Positions 1 to 8,139 of a DNA stretch of 64,000 nt are shown here, piece after piece (position 1 is the stretch's first letter; each line of letters begins with the position of its first letter). Source of the stretch: Bradyrhizobium diazoefficiens (GTDB lineage: Bacteria; Pseudomonadota; Alphaproteobacteria; Rhizobiales; Xanthobacteraceae); assembly GCF_018129965.1 (NCBI RefSeq), contig NZ_JAFCKW010000007.1:186001-250000 (forward strand), written 5' to 3'. The position numbers were made by a program, and so were the translations under genes. Below the pieces are notes generated by a model. The model worked only from the letters and a program-made list of their open reading frames with translations, made no database searches and had not been told where the DNA came from.

Positions 1-1833
1 CGTCAGCGCTTCCTCGCCGCCGCTTCGGAGCGTCTCGGCGTCGATTCATCGCGGCTCGACATCGATGACGGCACGATCTCTGGTCCCGGCAATGTCAGGA
101 CGAGCTATTGGGAACTGGCCGGCGACGTCTCGCTCGACCACGATGCCACCGAGGGCGCGATAGCAAAGAGCGCTGCGATGCGCGCCGTCGCCGGACATTC
201 GGTCTCGCGCGTCGACATTCCCGACAAGGTTTTCGGGCGGCCGCGCTTCATCCACGACTCCCTGCTGCCGGGCTTGCTGCATGGACGCGTGCTGCGTCCG
301 GACGCCCCGGGCGCAAAGCTGATGGCGCTCGACGAAGGCGCCGCGCGCGCCGTTCCGGGTCTCGTTGCGATCGTCCGTGACGGCGGCTTTGCCGGCGTGG
401 TCGCTGATAGCGAAGCGGCGGCGGACGCCGCGCTCAAGGCTTTGCGCAAGGGCGCAGCATGGTCGGCCGGCGGGCCGCTGCCTGACGAAGATGATCTGGC
501 AGGCTTCCTGAGGAGCCAGCCGATCGAGACCACCGTCATCGACAGCCGGACGGCGACATCGAAGAAGACGGCTGCGCGTACCCTTCGACGGCAATACACC
601 CGCCCCTACATCGCGCATGCCTCGATCGCACCTTCCTGTGCCATGGCGCAATGGGAGGGCGATCGTGTCCATGTCTGGACGCACAGCCAGGGCATCTATT
701 TGCTGCGCGCCGACCTCGCGATCGTGCTCAAGCTACCGGCCGAAAATATCGTCGTCGAGCACATGGAGGGAGCCGGCTGCTATGGGCACAATGCAGCCGA
801 CGACGTTGCGCTGGATGCGGTGCTGCTGGCGAAGGGTGCCGGCGGTCGTCCCGTCAGGGTTCAATGGTCGCGGCATGACGAGATGTCCCATGCGCCGTTT
901 GGCGCCGCCATGGCCATCGAGATCGCGGCCGATCTCGATCCAGACAATAACATTGTCGGCTGGCGCCACGATATCTGGAGCAACGGCCATGCGGCGCGGC
1001 CGGGGCGCGCGGCGCAACCGGCCTTGCTCGCGGCGAGCGAAATCGAAAACCCCTCCCCGCGCATGCTCTCGACGAACCCGCCCACCGCCAATGGCGGCGG
1101 CGGCGATCGCAACTCCGTTCCGGTCTATGACCTCCCGGCCTGGACGATCACGAGCCACCGGCTGCTGACCATGCCGGTGCGCACCTCGGCGCTGAGGACC
1201 CTCGGCGCACAAGGCAATGTGTTCGCGATCGAATCCCTGCTCGACGAGATCGCTGCGCTGCGCGGCGAGGACCCGATTGCGTTCCGTCTGCGACATCTCC
1301 GCGACGAGCGGGCACGCGAGGTCGTCCGAGTAGCGGCGCGACGGGCGCAATGGAAACCGTCCAAGCGCCCCGGCGTCGGACACGGCGTCGGCTTTGCCCG
1401 CTACAAGAACACAGGAGCCTATTGTGCCGCGATTGCGGAGATCGAAGGCACCGACGACATCCGCGTGAGGCGGCTGACGCTTGCGGTCGATGTCGGCGAA
1501 GCCATCAATCCGGACGGCGTCATCAACCAGATCGAAGGCGGCGCCATCCAGGCAACGAGCTGGGTGCTGAAGGAACGTGTTCGCTTCGACCGTACCGGCA
1601 TCACATCGACGTCGTGGTCGGACTATCCGATCCTGACATTCAGCGAGGCTCCGGTGGTGGATGTCGAGATCATCCACCGGCCGGACATCGCGCCGGTCGG
1701 CGCCGGCGAAGCCGCCCACGGCCCGGTGACGGCGGCAATCGCGAATGCGGTCTATGATGGCCTCGGCGTACGCGTGCGCGACCTGCCGATCACGCGCGAC
1801 AGGATTATCGCAGCCATGGAGCTTGCATCGTGA
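1..1833 (+). CDS. Molybdopterin-dependent oxidoreductase large subunit, IorB/nicotinate dehydrogenase type (5' partial)
   Basis: This is the Mo-cofactor subunit of a xanthine dehydrogenase-family enzyme, which hydroxylates an N-heteroaromatic ring or an aldehyde using water. The frame is open to the first base of the window, so the true start lies outside; 610 residues are visible. The hammerhead domain begins near residue 72 (KVFGRPRFIHD). The GAGCYGHNAADD stretch is typical of IorB-type subunits. The C-terminal PVGAGEAAHGP segment carries the GxGE motif whose glutamate is the catalytic base in this superfamily. The family normally needs an Fe-S small subunit and a chaperone, presumably encoded to the left. 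It overlaps the next gene by four bases (GTGA), so the two are probably co-translated. The substrate cannot be told from sequence. Confidence 0.9.
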   Translation, partial: RQRFLAAASERLGVDSSRLDIDDGTISGPGNVRTSYWELAGDVSLDHDATEGAIAKSAAMRAVAGHSVSRVDIPDKVFGRPRFIHDSLLPGLLHGRVLRPDAPGAKLMALDEGAARAVPGLVAIVRDGGFAGVVADSEAAADAALKALRKGAAWSAGGPLPDEDDLAGFLRSQPIETTVIDSRTATSKKTAARTLRRQYTRPYIAHASIAPSCAMAQWEGDRVHVWTHSQGIYLLRADLAIVLKLPAENIVVEHMEGAGCYGHNAADDVALDAVLLAKGAGGRPVRVQWSRHDEMSHAPFGAAMAIEIAADLDPDNNIVGWRHDIWSNGHAARPGRAAQPALLAASEIENPSPRMLSTNPPTANGGGGDRNSVPVYDLPAWTITSHRLLTMPVRTSALRTLGAQGNVFAIESLLDEIAALRGEDPIAFRLRHLRDERAREVVRVAARRAQWKPSKRPGVGHGVGFARYKNTGAYCAAIAEIEGTDDIRVRRLTLAVDVGEAINPDGVINQIEGGAIQATSWVLKERVRFDRTGITSTSWSDYPILTFSEAPVVDVEIIHRPDIAPVGAGEAAHGPVTAAIANAVYDGLGVRVRDLPITRDRIIAAMELAS

Positions 1834-2528
1834 CGACAGTCAACATTCTGAGCGGCGGCGCCGCGCAAGGCCTGGTGCGCGGCCTCATCGAGGCCTTCGA
1901 GGCGCAAACCGGCCTCGGCATCGATGGTGAGTTCGGCGCTGTCGGCGTGATGGCCGACAAGCTCCGCGGCGGCACGCCGGCCGATCTGGTCATCCTGACG
2001 CAGGCGTTGCTCGCCAAGCTCGCCGAGGAGAAGCTCGTCATCCCCTCCTCGATTACGGACATTGGCCGGGTCGAGACCGCGCTGGCGGTGCGCAGCCGGG
2101 ATCCCAGGATGACAGTGAAGACTGAAGCCGATTTGCGCGACGTGCTACGCGGTGCCGATGCGATCTTCGTCCCTGATATCAAGGCCTCGACCGCGGGGCA
2201 GCACGTCGCAAAGGTGCTGGACCAGATCGGGATCGCCTATGAGGTCGCATCGCGGCTCAAGATCTTTCCGAACGGCGCGACCGCGATGCGGGAGCTTGCG
2301 GCCTCCACGGCACAGAGGCCGATCGGATGCACGCAGGCAACCGAGATCATCGCGACCGACGGCATCGCGTTATCAGGATCGCTACCGCCGGGATGCGAGT
2401 TGGTGACGATGTACACGGCCTGCGTCACCGCGGGGGCCGCACATTCGAAAGAGGCCGCCGCGCTGGTCGCTCTGCTCGCTGGCGCAGACCAAAAGGCGCT
2501 GCGCCAGCGCGTGGGCTTTGCCGGCTAG
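1830..2528 (+). CDS. ModA-like substrate-binding domain protein without signal peptide
   Basis: A 232-residue protein of the periplasmic binding protein fold, closest in pattern to molybdate-binding ModA-like proteins: an N-terminal NILSGGAAQGLV segment, then FGAVGVMADKLRGGTPADLVIL. It starts with GTG overlapping the TGA of the molybdopterin enzyme. No hydrophobic signal peptide or lipobox is present, so it is probably cytoplasmic. That argues against a role as an ABC transporter receptor. Co-translation with a molybdoenzyme suggests a part in cofactor or metal supply or in sensing the substrate. The family assignment is good; the role is inference. Confidence 0.75.
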   Translation: MTTVNILSGGAAQGLVRGLIEAFEAQTGLGIDGEFGAVGVMADKLRGGTPADLVILTQALLAKLAEEKLVIPSSITDIGRVETALAVRSRDPRMTVKTEADLRDVLRGADAIFVPDIKASTAGQHVAKVLDQIGIAYEVASRLKIFPNGATAMRELAASTAQRPIGCTQATEIIATDGIALSGSLPPGCELVTMYTACVTAGAAHSKEAAALVALLAGADQKALRQRVGFAG

Positions 2529-2537
2529 AGGCAAGCT

Positions 2538-3344
2538 CTATCTGTGCAATTGGGTGAGACCGGTCGGCGGGCCGTCAACGGCGGTCCAGCCGCCATCGAC
2601 GAATAGCGTGCTGCCGCTGACATAGCCCGCGGCGTCCGACGCGAGGTAGGCGACGGCGGTCGCGACCTCGTCTGCGCTGCTCCAGCGGTTGAACACGGTA
2701 TGGCCGGCGTAGAGATTGTAGATGTCCGGGCGCTGCTTGAACGGACCGGTCAGCGCGGTCTCGGCGATGCTCGGCGCAATCGCGTTGACACGGACGCCGG
2801 CGCGGCCGACCTCGGAGGCAAAACCCTTCACCAGCAGGCCGATCGCCGCCTTGGTCGAACCGTAGACGCCAAGACCGGGCTCGATGGTCACGGCACGCAC
2901 CGAGGAGCAGGCAATGATGCTGCCGCCCTTCTGCTCGACCATGATGCGGCCGAAGGCCTGGAAGAACCAGACCGTGCCCTTGACGTTGAGATTGAGGACG
3001 CGATCGAGATCCTCCTCGGTGTAATCGAGGATGGTCTTGCGGATATTGAGACCGGGCGTCGTCACGGCGATGTCGAGCCGCGAAACTTTCTGCATCACGG
3101 TTCTGGCGAGCGCGTTGACGTCCGCAGCGCTCGCGGCGTCACAGCTGGCTGCTTCCGCCCAGCCGCCCTTGTCGCGAATGCCGGCGGCGGTCGCTTCGGC
3201 CCCCTCGAGCGCACGATCGGCGCAGACGACACGGGCACCGAGCCCGGCCAGCGCCTCGGCCGACGATTTGCCGATGCCCGATGCGGCGCCGAGCACCACG
3301 GCCGTCTTGCCGGTGAGATCGAAGAGCTTGCGATAGTCGGTCAC
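2538..3344 (-). CDS. SDR family NAD(P)-dependent oxidoreductase
   Basis: A 268-residue classical short-chain dehydrogenase that oxidises or reduces an alcohol/ketone pair with NAD(P). The Rossmann glycine motif GAASGIG is at residues 19-25, the catalytic serine at 147/148, and the YxxxK pair at Y161 and K165. The start codon is GTG. It is the last gene of a minus-strand run behind the TRAP transporter genes, only 21 bp from dctM, so it probably acts on the imported organic or sugar acid. The substrate is not identifiable. Confidence 0.88.
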   Translation of the reverse strand: MTDYRKLFDLTGKTAVVLGAASGIGKSSAEALAGLGARVVCADRALEGAEATAAGIRDKGGWAEAASCDAASAADVNALARTVMQKVSRLDIAVTTPGLNIRKTILDYTEEDLDRVLNLNVKGTVWFFQAFGRIMVEQKGGSIIACSSVRAVTIEPGLGVYGSTKAAIGLLVKGFASEVGRAGVRVNAIAPSIAETALTGPFKQRPDIYNLYAGHTVFNRWSSADEVATAVAYLASDAAGYVSGSTLFVDGGWTAVDGPPTGLTQLHR

Positions 3345-3365
3345 GGACGAATTCCCCCTGGTGTG

Positions 3366-4658
3366 CTAACCCTTGTAGCCCATCAGCAGGCGGGGCAGCC
3401 ACAGCGAGAACGCAGGGACGTAGGTTACGAACATCAGAGCTGCAATCAGGGCAGCATAGAACGGCAGGATGGTGCGCATCACTGCGCCCACCGAGATGCC
3501 GCCGATGGCGCAGCCCACGAACTGCGTTGTTCCGACCGGCGGGGTGTTCAGCCCGAGGGCGCAGTTGATCAGCATCAACATGCCGAACTGCACCGGATCC
3601 ATGCCCGCCTTCATCGCGATCGGCAGGAAGATCGGCGTGCAGATCAGGATCGTTGCCGCCATGTCCATGAAGGTGCCGAGCACGAACAGGATGACGTTGA
3701 TCAGCAGGAAAATGACCCAGGGTTGCGAGGACACCTTGCTCATCAAGTCGCCGGCGAAGTCGGCCACCTCGTAGAGCCCCATCAGGTACTGGAACATGGT
3801 GGAGACGCCGATCAGCAGCAGCACGACGCCCGTCGTCTTCACCGCCTTGGCCGCGGCCCGCAGGAAGTTCGGCAGGGTCATGGTGCGGTAGATGAAAAAG
3901 GTCAGCAGGATCGTGTAGGTGACCGCGACAGCGGCGGATTCCGTGGCCGTGAAGACGCCGGACAGGATGCCCGCCAGGATGATGCCGACGATCAGGAGGC
4001 CGGGCAATGCCGCCGCGAACGAGCGGAACACCTCGGCCCAGCCCGGGAACTTGCCGGCCGGATAGCCGCGCTTCACCGCGACGGCGTAGGCGGCAACCAG
4101 CATGCACACCATCAGCACGAGCGCCGGGAGGAGGCCGGCGGCGATCAGCGCGCCGATCGAGACCTTGCCGCCGGCGGCCAGCGCATAGATGATCATGTTG
4201 TGGCTGGTCGGCATCAGCGCTCCGACCAGCGAGGCATGGGTGGTGACGTTCACGGCGTAGTCGGTGTCGAAGCCCTCCTTTTTCATCATCGGGATCATCA
4301 CCGCGCCCATCGCCGAAACGTCGGCGACCGGCGAGCCGGAGACGCCGCCGAACAGCGTGCAGGCGACCACGTTCGACATGCCGAGCCCGCCGCGGATATG
4401 TCCGACGAGATTCTTGGCGAGTTGCACGATCTTGTCGGCAACGCCGCCATGCAGCATCAATTCGCCGCTGAAGACGAAGAACGGGATGGCAAGAAACGAG
4501 AAGATGTTCATCCCCGACATCATCTGCTGGAAGATGACGGCGACGGGCAGGCCTTCGTAGAGGATGGTGCAGATCGCCGAGAGGCCGATCGCGAAGGCGA
4601 CTGGTACGCCGAGAACGAGGAAGCCGAAGAAGGAGGCGCCGAGAATGATCAATTCCAT
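3366..4658 (-). CDS. dctM: TRAP transporter large permease (DctM family)
   Basis: A 430-residue polytopic membrane protein with about twelve hydrophobic segments and a typical DctM N-terminus (ASFFGFLVLGVPVAFAIGLS). The conserved SAMGAVMIPMMKKEGFD region is also present. It is the channel-forming subunit of a tripartite ATP-independent periplasmic transporter that imports an organic acid with sodium or proton symport. The start overlaps the end of the small permease gene by 10 bp, which supports co-translation. Length is normal for the family. Confidence 0.95.
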   Translation of the reverse strand: MELIILGASFFGFLVLGVPVAFAIGLSAICTILYEGLPVAVIFQQMMSGMNIFSFLAIPFFVFSGELMLHGGVADKIVQLAKNLVGHIRGGLGMSNVVACTLFGGVSGSPVADVSAMGAVMIPMMKKEGFDTDYAVNVTTHASLVGALMPTSHNMIIYALAAGGKVSIGALIAAGLLPALVLMVCMLVAAYAVAVKRGYPAGKFPGWAEVFRSFAAALPGLLIVGIILAGILSGVFTATESAAVAVTYTILLTFFIYRTMTLPNFLRAAAKAVKTTGVVLLLIGVSTMFQYLMGLYEVADFAGDLMSKVSSQPWVIFLLINVILFVLGTFMDMAATILICTPIFLPIAMKAGMDPVQFGMLMLINCALGLNTPPVGTTQFVGCAIGGISVGAVMRTILPFYAALIAALMFVTYVPAFSLWLPRLLMGYKG

Positions 4659-5197
4659 GAGGGGACGACCTCTTCGCCGCGCAGGAGAGCAATGATGTGT
4701 TCGATGGAGAAGGAGACGATCAGGACGCCGGAGGCGATCAGCGGCACGTAGCGGATCACCTCGGGCAAGCCGAGATTAGGGATCTTCACGGTTCCGACCG
4801 ACGCGCCGAGGATCCAGCCATTGTAGGCCATTGCAATGCCGAACACGGCCACAAGAACGTGGATCACGAGCTCGATCTTTTCCCGCACATGATCCGGAAG
4901 CATCACCAGCAGACTGTCCATACCGATGTGACCGGCGTCGCGCACACCGACGGCGGCGCCGATCAGCGTAACGTAGAGGATCAGGACCAGCGCCAGGTTC
5001 TCCGTCCAGGTCGGGCTGGAATTGAGCACATAACGTCCGAACACCTGGTAGAACACGATGGTGACGATCACGAGCAGTCCGGTCACGGACACATACATGC
5101 CCGCGCGCGCGACGACGGCGTTGATCCGCGACAGCAGGCCGGTCGCCGGGCGTCCGGCGACGTCCTGCTCGTGGCTTGCGACATGTGGGTCTGTCAT
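4649..5197 (-). CDS. dctQ: TRAP transporter small permease (DctQ family)
   Basis: A 182-residue protein with four hydrophobic segments, the size and layout of DctQ. The RYVLNSSPTWTENLALVL region carries the family's conserved W-x-E pattern. It pairs with the large permease in the inner membrane. It lies between the binding protein gene (75 bp downstream of its stop) and dctM (10 bp overlap), the usual P-Q-M order. Confidence 0.93.
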   Translation of the reverse strand: MTDPHVASHEQDVAGRPATGLLSRINAVVARAGMYVSVTGLLVIVTIVFYQVFGRYVLNSSPTWTENLALVLILYVTLIGAAVGVRDAGHIGMDSLLVMLPDHVREKIELVIHVLVAVFGIAMAYNGWILGASVGTVKIPNLGLPEVIRYVPLIASGVLIVSFSIEHIIALLRGEEVVPSWN

Positions 5198-5272
5198 CCA
5201 GGTCTCCTCGCGCTCCCTTCGCTGGATCCGGTCTCACCTCACGGCGCAACCGGACCCGACGCTGCCAGATTT

Positions 5273-6244
5273 TTACTTGGTGTCCTGGATACGCTTGACG
5301 AGGCCCTTCAGCTTTTCGTCACCCGCGAACTTGTCGTAGACCGGCTTCATCGCGTCGACGAATTCCGCCTTGTTGGCGATCGTGACGACCTGAACGCCGG
5401 CCGCCTCGACGGTCTTACGGGCCGCCTGCTCGCGCTCGTCCCAGAGCTTGCGCATGACAGGCACCGACTCCTTGGCCGCCTTGCGGACCATCGCCTGATC
5501 CTCCTTGCTCAGCGTGTCCCAGACCTTTTTGGACATCACGAGAACTTCGGGTGCCAGCGAGTGCTCGGTCACGTTGTAGAACTTCGCCGCTTCGAAATGG
5601 CGCGAGGACTCGTAGGAGGGCCAGTTGTTCTCGGCAGCGTCCACCAGGCCGGTCTTGAGGGCGGTGTAGACCTCGCCATACGGCATCGGCGTCGGATTGG
5701 CTCCGAGGCTCTGGATCATGCCGACCCAGAGGTCGGATTGCTGCACGCGGATCTTCAAGCCCTTGAGGTCCGCGAGCGACTTCACCGGCGCCTTGACCGT
5801 GTAGATGGACCTGGCGCCGCTGTCGTAATAGGCAAGGCCGACCAAGCCTGCAGGCTCCATGGCCGCCAGAATCTCGTCGCCGATCGGCCCGTCAAGGACC
5901 GTGCGCATGTGCTGCGTGTCGCGGAAGACGAAGGGCAGGCACAACGCGATGGTTTCCGGCACGAAGTTGTTCAACGGCGATGCGTTGATGCGCATCATGT
6001 CGAGCGCGCCGATCTTGAGTTGCTCGATCGTGTCCTTTTCGGAGCCGAGGGCTCCATTGGGAAACACCTTCACGCCGAGCTTGCCGCCGCTCGCCGTTGC
6101 GAGTTGCTTGCCCATGAACTTGACGGCCTCGACGGTCGGATAATCAGCGGGATGGATGTCGGCGGAACGGAAATCGCGCGCGGTCGCCATCGGCGCCGAG
6201 ACCGCCAGCGCTGCGGCTGCAATGATACCAATGAGCGTCTTCAT
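5273..6244 (-). CDS. dctP: TRAP transporter substrate-binding protein (DctP family)
   Basis: A 323-residue periplasmic binding protein. I placed the start at 6244 because the residues from there form a clean signal peptide (MKTLIGIIAAAALAVSAPMATA, cleavage near residue 22) and an AGGAGG ribosome site lies about 10 bases upstream; the frame itself stays open to 6331. The central region (KIRVQQSDLW, then EVYTALKTGLVDAAENNWP) carries the arginine and asparagine that bind the ligand carboxylate in DctP proteins. The AENN pattern resembles uronate-type or related sugar-acid binders, but the ligand is a guess. It heads the operon with dctQ, dctM and the SDR gene. Confidence 0.93.
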   Translation of the reverse strand: MKTLIGIIAAAALAVSAPMATARDFRSADIHPADYPTVEAVKFMGKQLATASGGKLGVKVFPNGALGSEKDTIEQLKIGALDMMRINASPLNNFVPETIALCLPFVFRDTQHMRTVLDGPIGDEILAAMEPAGLVGLAYYDSGARSIYTVKAPVKSLADLKGLKIRVQQSDLWVGMIQSLGANPTPMPYGEVYTALKTGLVDAAENNWPSYESSRHFEAAKFYNVTEHSLAPEVLVMSKKVWDTLSKEDQAMVRKAAKESVPVMRKLWDEREQAARKTVEAAGVQVVTIANKAEFVDAMKPVYDKFAGDEKLKGLVKRIQDTK

Positions 6245-6266
6245 CTGGGCTTTCCTCCTGATTTGA

Positions 6267-6509
6267 TTATGTCGTTGTCGGCAAGGTGCCAAGGGCCGCC
6301 TTGGGTCGCTCCACTTCAGGTGCAAAGTCAAGCGTTACAAGCGCGGAAGCTTGATAGGGATGCGCGGCGAAGTCGAGCTGAATTGGATGGTTTGCGACAG
6401 AGCCGTCGTCGGTGCCGTGCCTCGGAGGCAAGCGCGCGCCGGCATCCCGTAGTCCCGCCTCGCCACGGGCCGGTGCCCGATGCGAGGTAACGATGCTCGT
6501 CGTATCCAT
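6267..6509 (-). CDS. Small hypothetical ORF upstream of the TRAP operon
   Basis: An 80-codon reading frame that starts with ATG after a good ribosome site (AGGAG, five-base spacing) and ends 22 bp before dctP. I recognise no domain; the protein is rich in Pro, Ala and Arg with no membrane segment. The ribosome site and position favour a real first gene of the operon or the remnant of one. Composition alone does not separate it from a chance frame. Confidence 0.3.
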   Translation of the reverse strand: MDTTSIVTSHRAPARGEAGLRDAGARLPPRHGTDDGSVANHPIQLDFAAHPYQASALVTLDFAPEVERPKAALGTLPTTT

Positions 6510-6926
6510 GGGCGCTCCTCTCGCTCTATTCGACCGCTATTGCCTGCGGATTGGAAGTGCGGACGAGACGAACGTCTCACCCTTTCGCGAACGCACTGCG
6601 TCAGCGCGGTGTCGCCACTGTCGTCCCTAGGGCGAGCGGCATGCCGAGTCCAAGCCAAATCCGGCATCGATCAATGCCAGAGTTGCATCGATCGGTCGGG
6701 CGACGCGCCGGGGAGGCTATCGGCCAATTATGCCATTTTTCCGAATTGTCCAGCACTCGCCCTCAGTAGGAGCGGCACATCGACTATTGCCATCCGGAGA
6801 AGTCTCCCAATCGCGACGAACTGCGCGCAACAGGACTCACGGTCTCGTGCTTCCTCGTGAAGATCGAACGCGCCTCGGCGGGCTGGACCCGAGCTGTCGC
6901 CGTCATGGATCGTCAGGCGCGCGCCG
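6510..6926. other. Intergenic region without a supported gene
   Basis: About 417 bp between the start of the small ORF and the end of the Crp/Fnr gene. It should contain the promoter of the minus-strand TRAP operon. I saw no TTGA-N6-TCAA box, convincing palindrome or RNA gene in it. Confidence 0.5.
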
Positions 6927-7655
6927 TCAGTTCCCGTCCAGGCCGCTTTCGACGAGTTCGCGCAGCGCCTCGATATCGAGGACGACGATGGCGCCATGCT
7001 CGAGGCGAACCCAGTTGCGTCCGGCCCAGGCGCGCAATTGCTTGTTGATGCTCTCGCGCGTCATCCCGACCATCTCGCTGAGCTCCTGCTGCGTGATGGT
7101 GAGCGTGCCGCTGCCGGAGTCGAAATTACGCGCTTCGGTCAATCCGAGGAGCGCGCTTGCAAGCCGGCCCGGAAGATTCTGCAGGATCACCTGCTCGACC
7201 TGCTGGCTGGTCCAGCGCAGGCGCGCGCAGAGCAGCTCGATGAATTTCATCGCAAGCGCCGGCTGACTCTTCACGAACGGCAGGAAGTCGCGGCGGTCGA
7301 TGATGTAAAGTTCGCAATTGGTGTTGGCGGTCGCGTCGGCCGAGCGCGGCGCACCGTCGAGAACCGCAATCTCGCCAAAGATCTCTCCGGGACCGATCAG
7401 GTTGAGAATGGCGTTCCGCCCATCGGGTGACGAAGAGGATATTTTTACTGTTCCCGCGATCACCGCGAACAAATTATTGCCGGGGTCACCCTTGGCGGCG
7501 ATGGTCGCACCACGTTTCACCGTGGTGTGCTTGGCATAGCGGCAGAGCTGATCAAGAGCCTCCGGCTCCAGATCCGCAAAGATCGGGTGTTTGCGCAGGA
7601 CAGATAGTTTGTTGCCCGTCGCTTGTCGGGGATCGCCGGTCTTGTCCTGAGGCAC
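6927..7655 (-). CDS. Crp/Fnr family transcriptional regulator (no Fe-S cysteines)
   Basis: A 242-residue regulator with a beta-roll sensor domain (about residues 24-140), a dimerisation helix and a C-terminal winged helix (about 186-225). It lacks the N-terminal cysteine cluster of FNR. Its recognition helix reads TRESINKQL, so it has the R-E of Crp rather than the E-x2-S-R of FNR/FixK and probably binds a different operator from the TTGA boxes nearby. The start is GTG. The signal it senses is unknown. It neighbours the FNR-type gene but has its own upstream region. Confidence 0.9.
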   Translation of the reverse strand: MPQDKTGDPRQATGNKLSVLRKHPIFADLEPEALDQLCRYAKHTTVKRGATIAAKGDPGNNLFAVIAGTVKISSSSPDGRNAILNLIGPGEIFGEIAVLDGAPRSADATANTNCELYIIDRRDFLPFVKSQPALAMKFIELLCARLRWTSQQVEQVILQNLPGRLASALLGLTEARNFDSGSGTLTITQQELSEMVGMTRESINKQLRAWAGRNWVRLEHGAIVVLDIEALRELVESGLDGN

Positions 7656-7907
7656 GCCGCTGGGCTCCTAAGACTGCGAGGCACTGGAGTCCCTGCGTAG
7701 TCAGTGTTGCCCTGCTTTTCAACCGGAAAGCATGCATGTGTGCTTTTAGGCAAATACGGCGAAAATGCCGCGAGCGGTCCGCAGCCGGCATCCGAGGGCC
7801 GCGCCATTGCGTCCCGATCGATGCTGAGTTGCCGTGCGGCAAGTCGTGTTGCGTTGAGGCGCTGCCGGGAGTCGCCCCCCGGCCGTCAGGCGCTCGCGGC
7901 TGTGATC

Positions 7908-8042
7908 TCAGGAGCTTGCGCGCTTGGCCCCGGAACCACGGCGACCTGCACTGGTTTGCCGGTCTGCCCAAGCCAAAGCTGCAGCAAATGCGATAAAAAT
8001 AGCTACAACCACGACACTCACCAGCAGCGCGTCAGTCGGCAT
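7908..8042 (-). CDS. 44-residue single-pass membrane peptide under a FixK-type box
   Basis: A short frame encoding one strong hydrophobic helix (ALLVSVVVVAIFIAFAAALAW, about residues 5-25), followed by a basic Arg/Lys/Ser tail. I chose ATG 8042 because a strong GGGAGGG ribosome site lies just upstream; the frame is open to 8108, but that would put translation inside the regulatory box. A perfect TTGAT-N4-ATCAA site is centred about 60 bp upstream, so expression probably rises at low oxygen. The size and layout recall small subunits of respiratory complexes, but no homology is claimed. Confidence 0.6.
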   Translation of the reverse strand: MPTDALLVSVVVVAIFIAFAAALAWADRQTSAGRRGSGAKRASS

Positions 8043-8094
8043 AACACCCTCCCTGATTGTTTTGGGCATTATGGGCGGCACCGGGCCGGCGTCA

Positions 8095-8108
8095 TTGATC
8101 GGGATCAA
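8095..8108. promoter_or_regulatory. FNR/FixK box upstream of the 44-residue membrane peptide
   Basis: TTGATCGGGATCAA is a perfect match to the FNR/FixK consensus TTGAT-N4-ATCAA. It is centred 59-60 bp before the ATG at 8042, which suits a class II activator position if the transcript starts about 20 bp before the ATG. Confidence 0.8.
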
Positions 8109-8139
8109 AAAGAGGGGAACGGAGCCTTAGGATCGAGGC

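Noticed and set aside
2700..4751. Long plus-strand open frame (683 codons) opposite dctM and the SDR gene
   Set aside because: It is rich in Gln, His, Asp and Arg with no domain and is the antisense shadow of two clear genes, which is usual in high-GC DNA.
4697..6490. Long plus-strand open frame opposite dctQ and dctP
   Set aside because: It mirrors recognised TRAP genes, shows skewed His/Asp/Arg composition and has no known motif.
7552..7971. A 139-codon minus-strand frame around the 44-residue peptide gene
   Set aside because: It has no ribosome site or domain and overlaps both the Crp/Fnr gene and the better supported small membrane gene.
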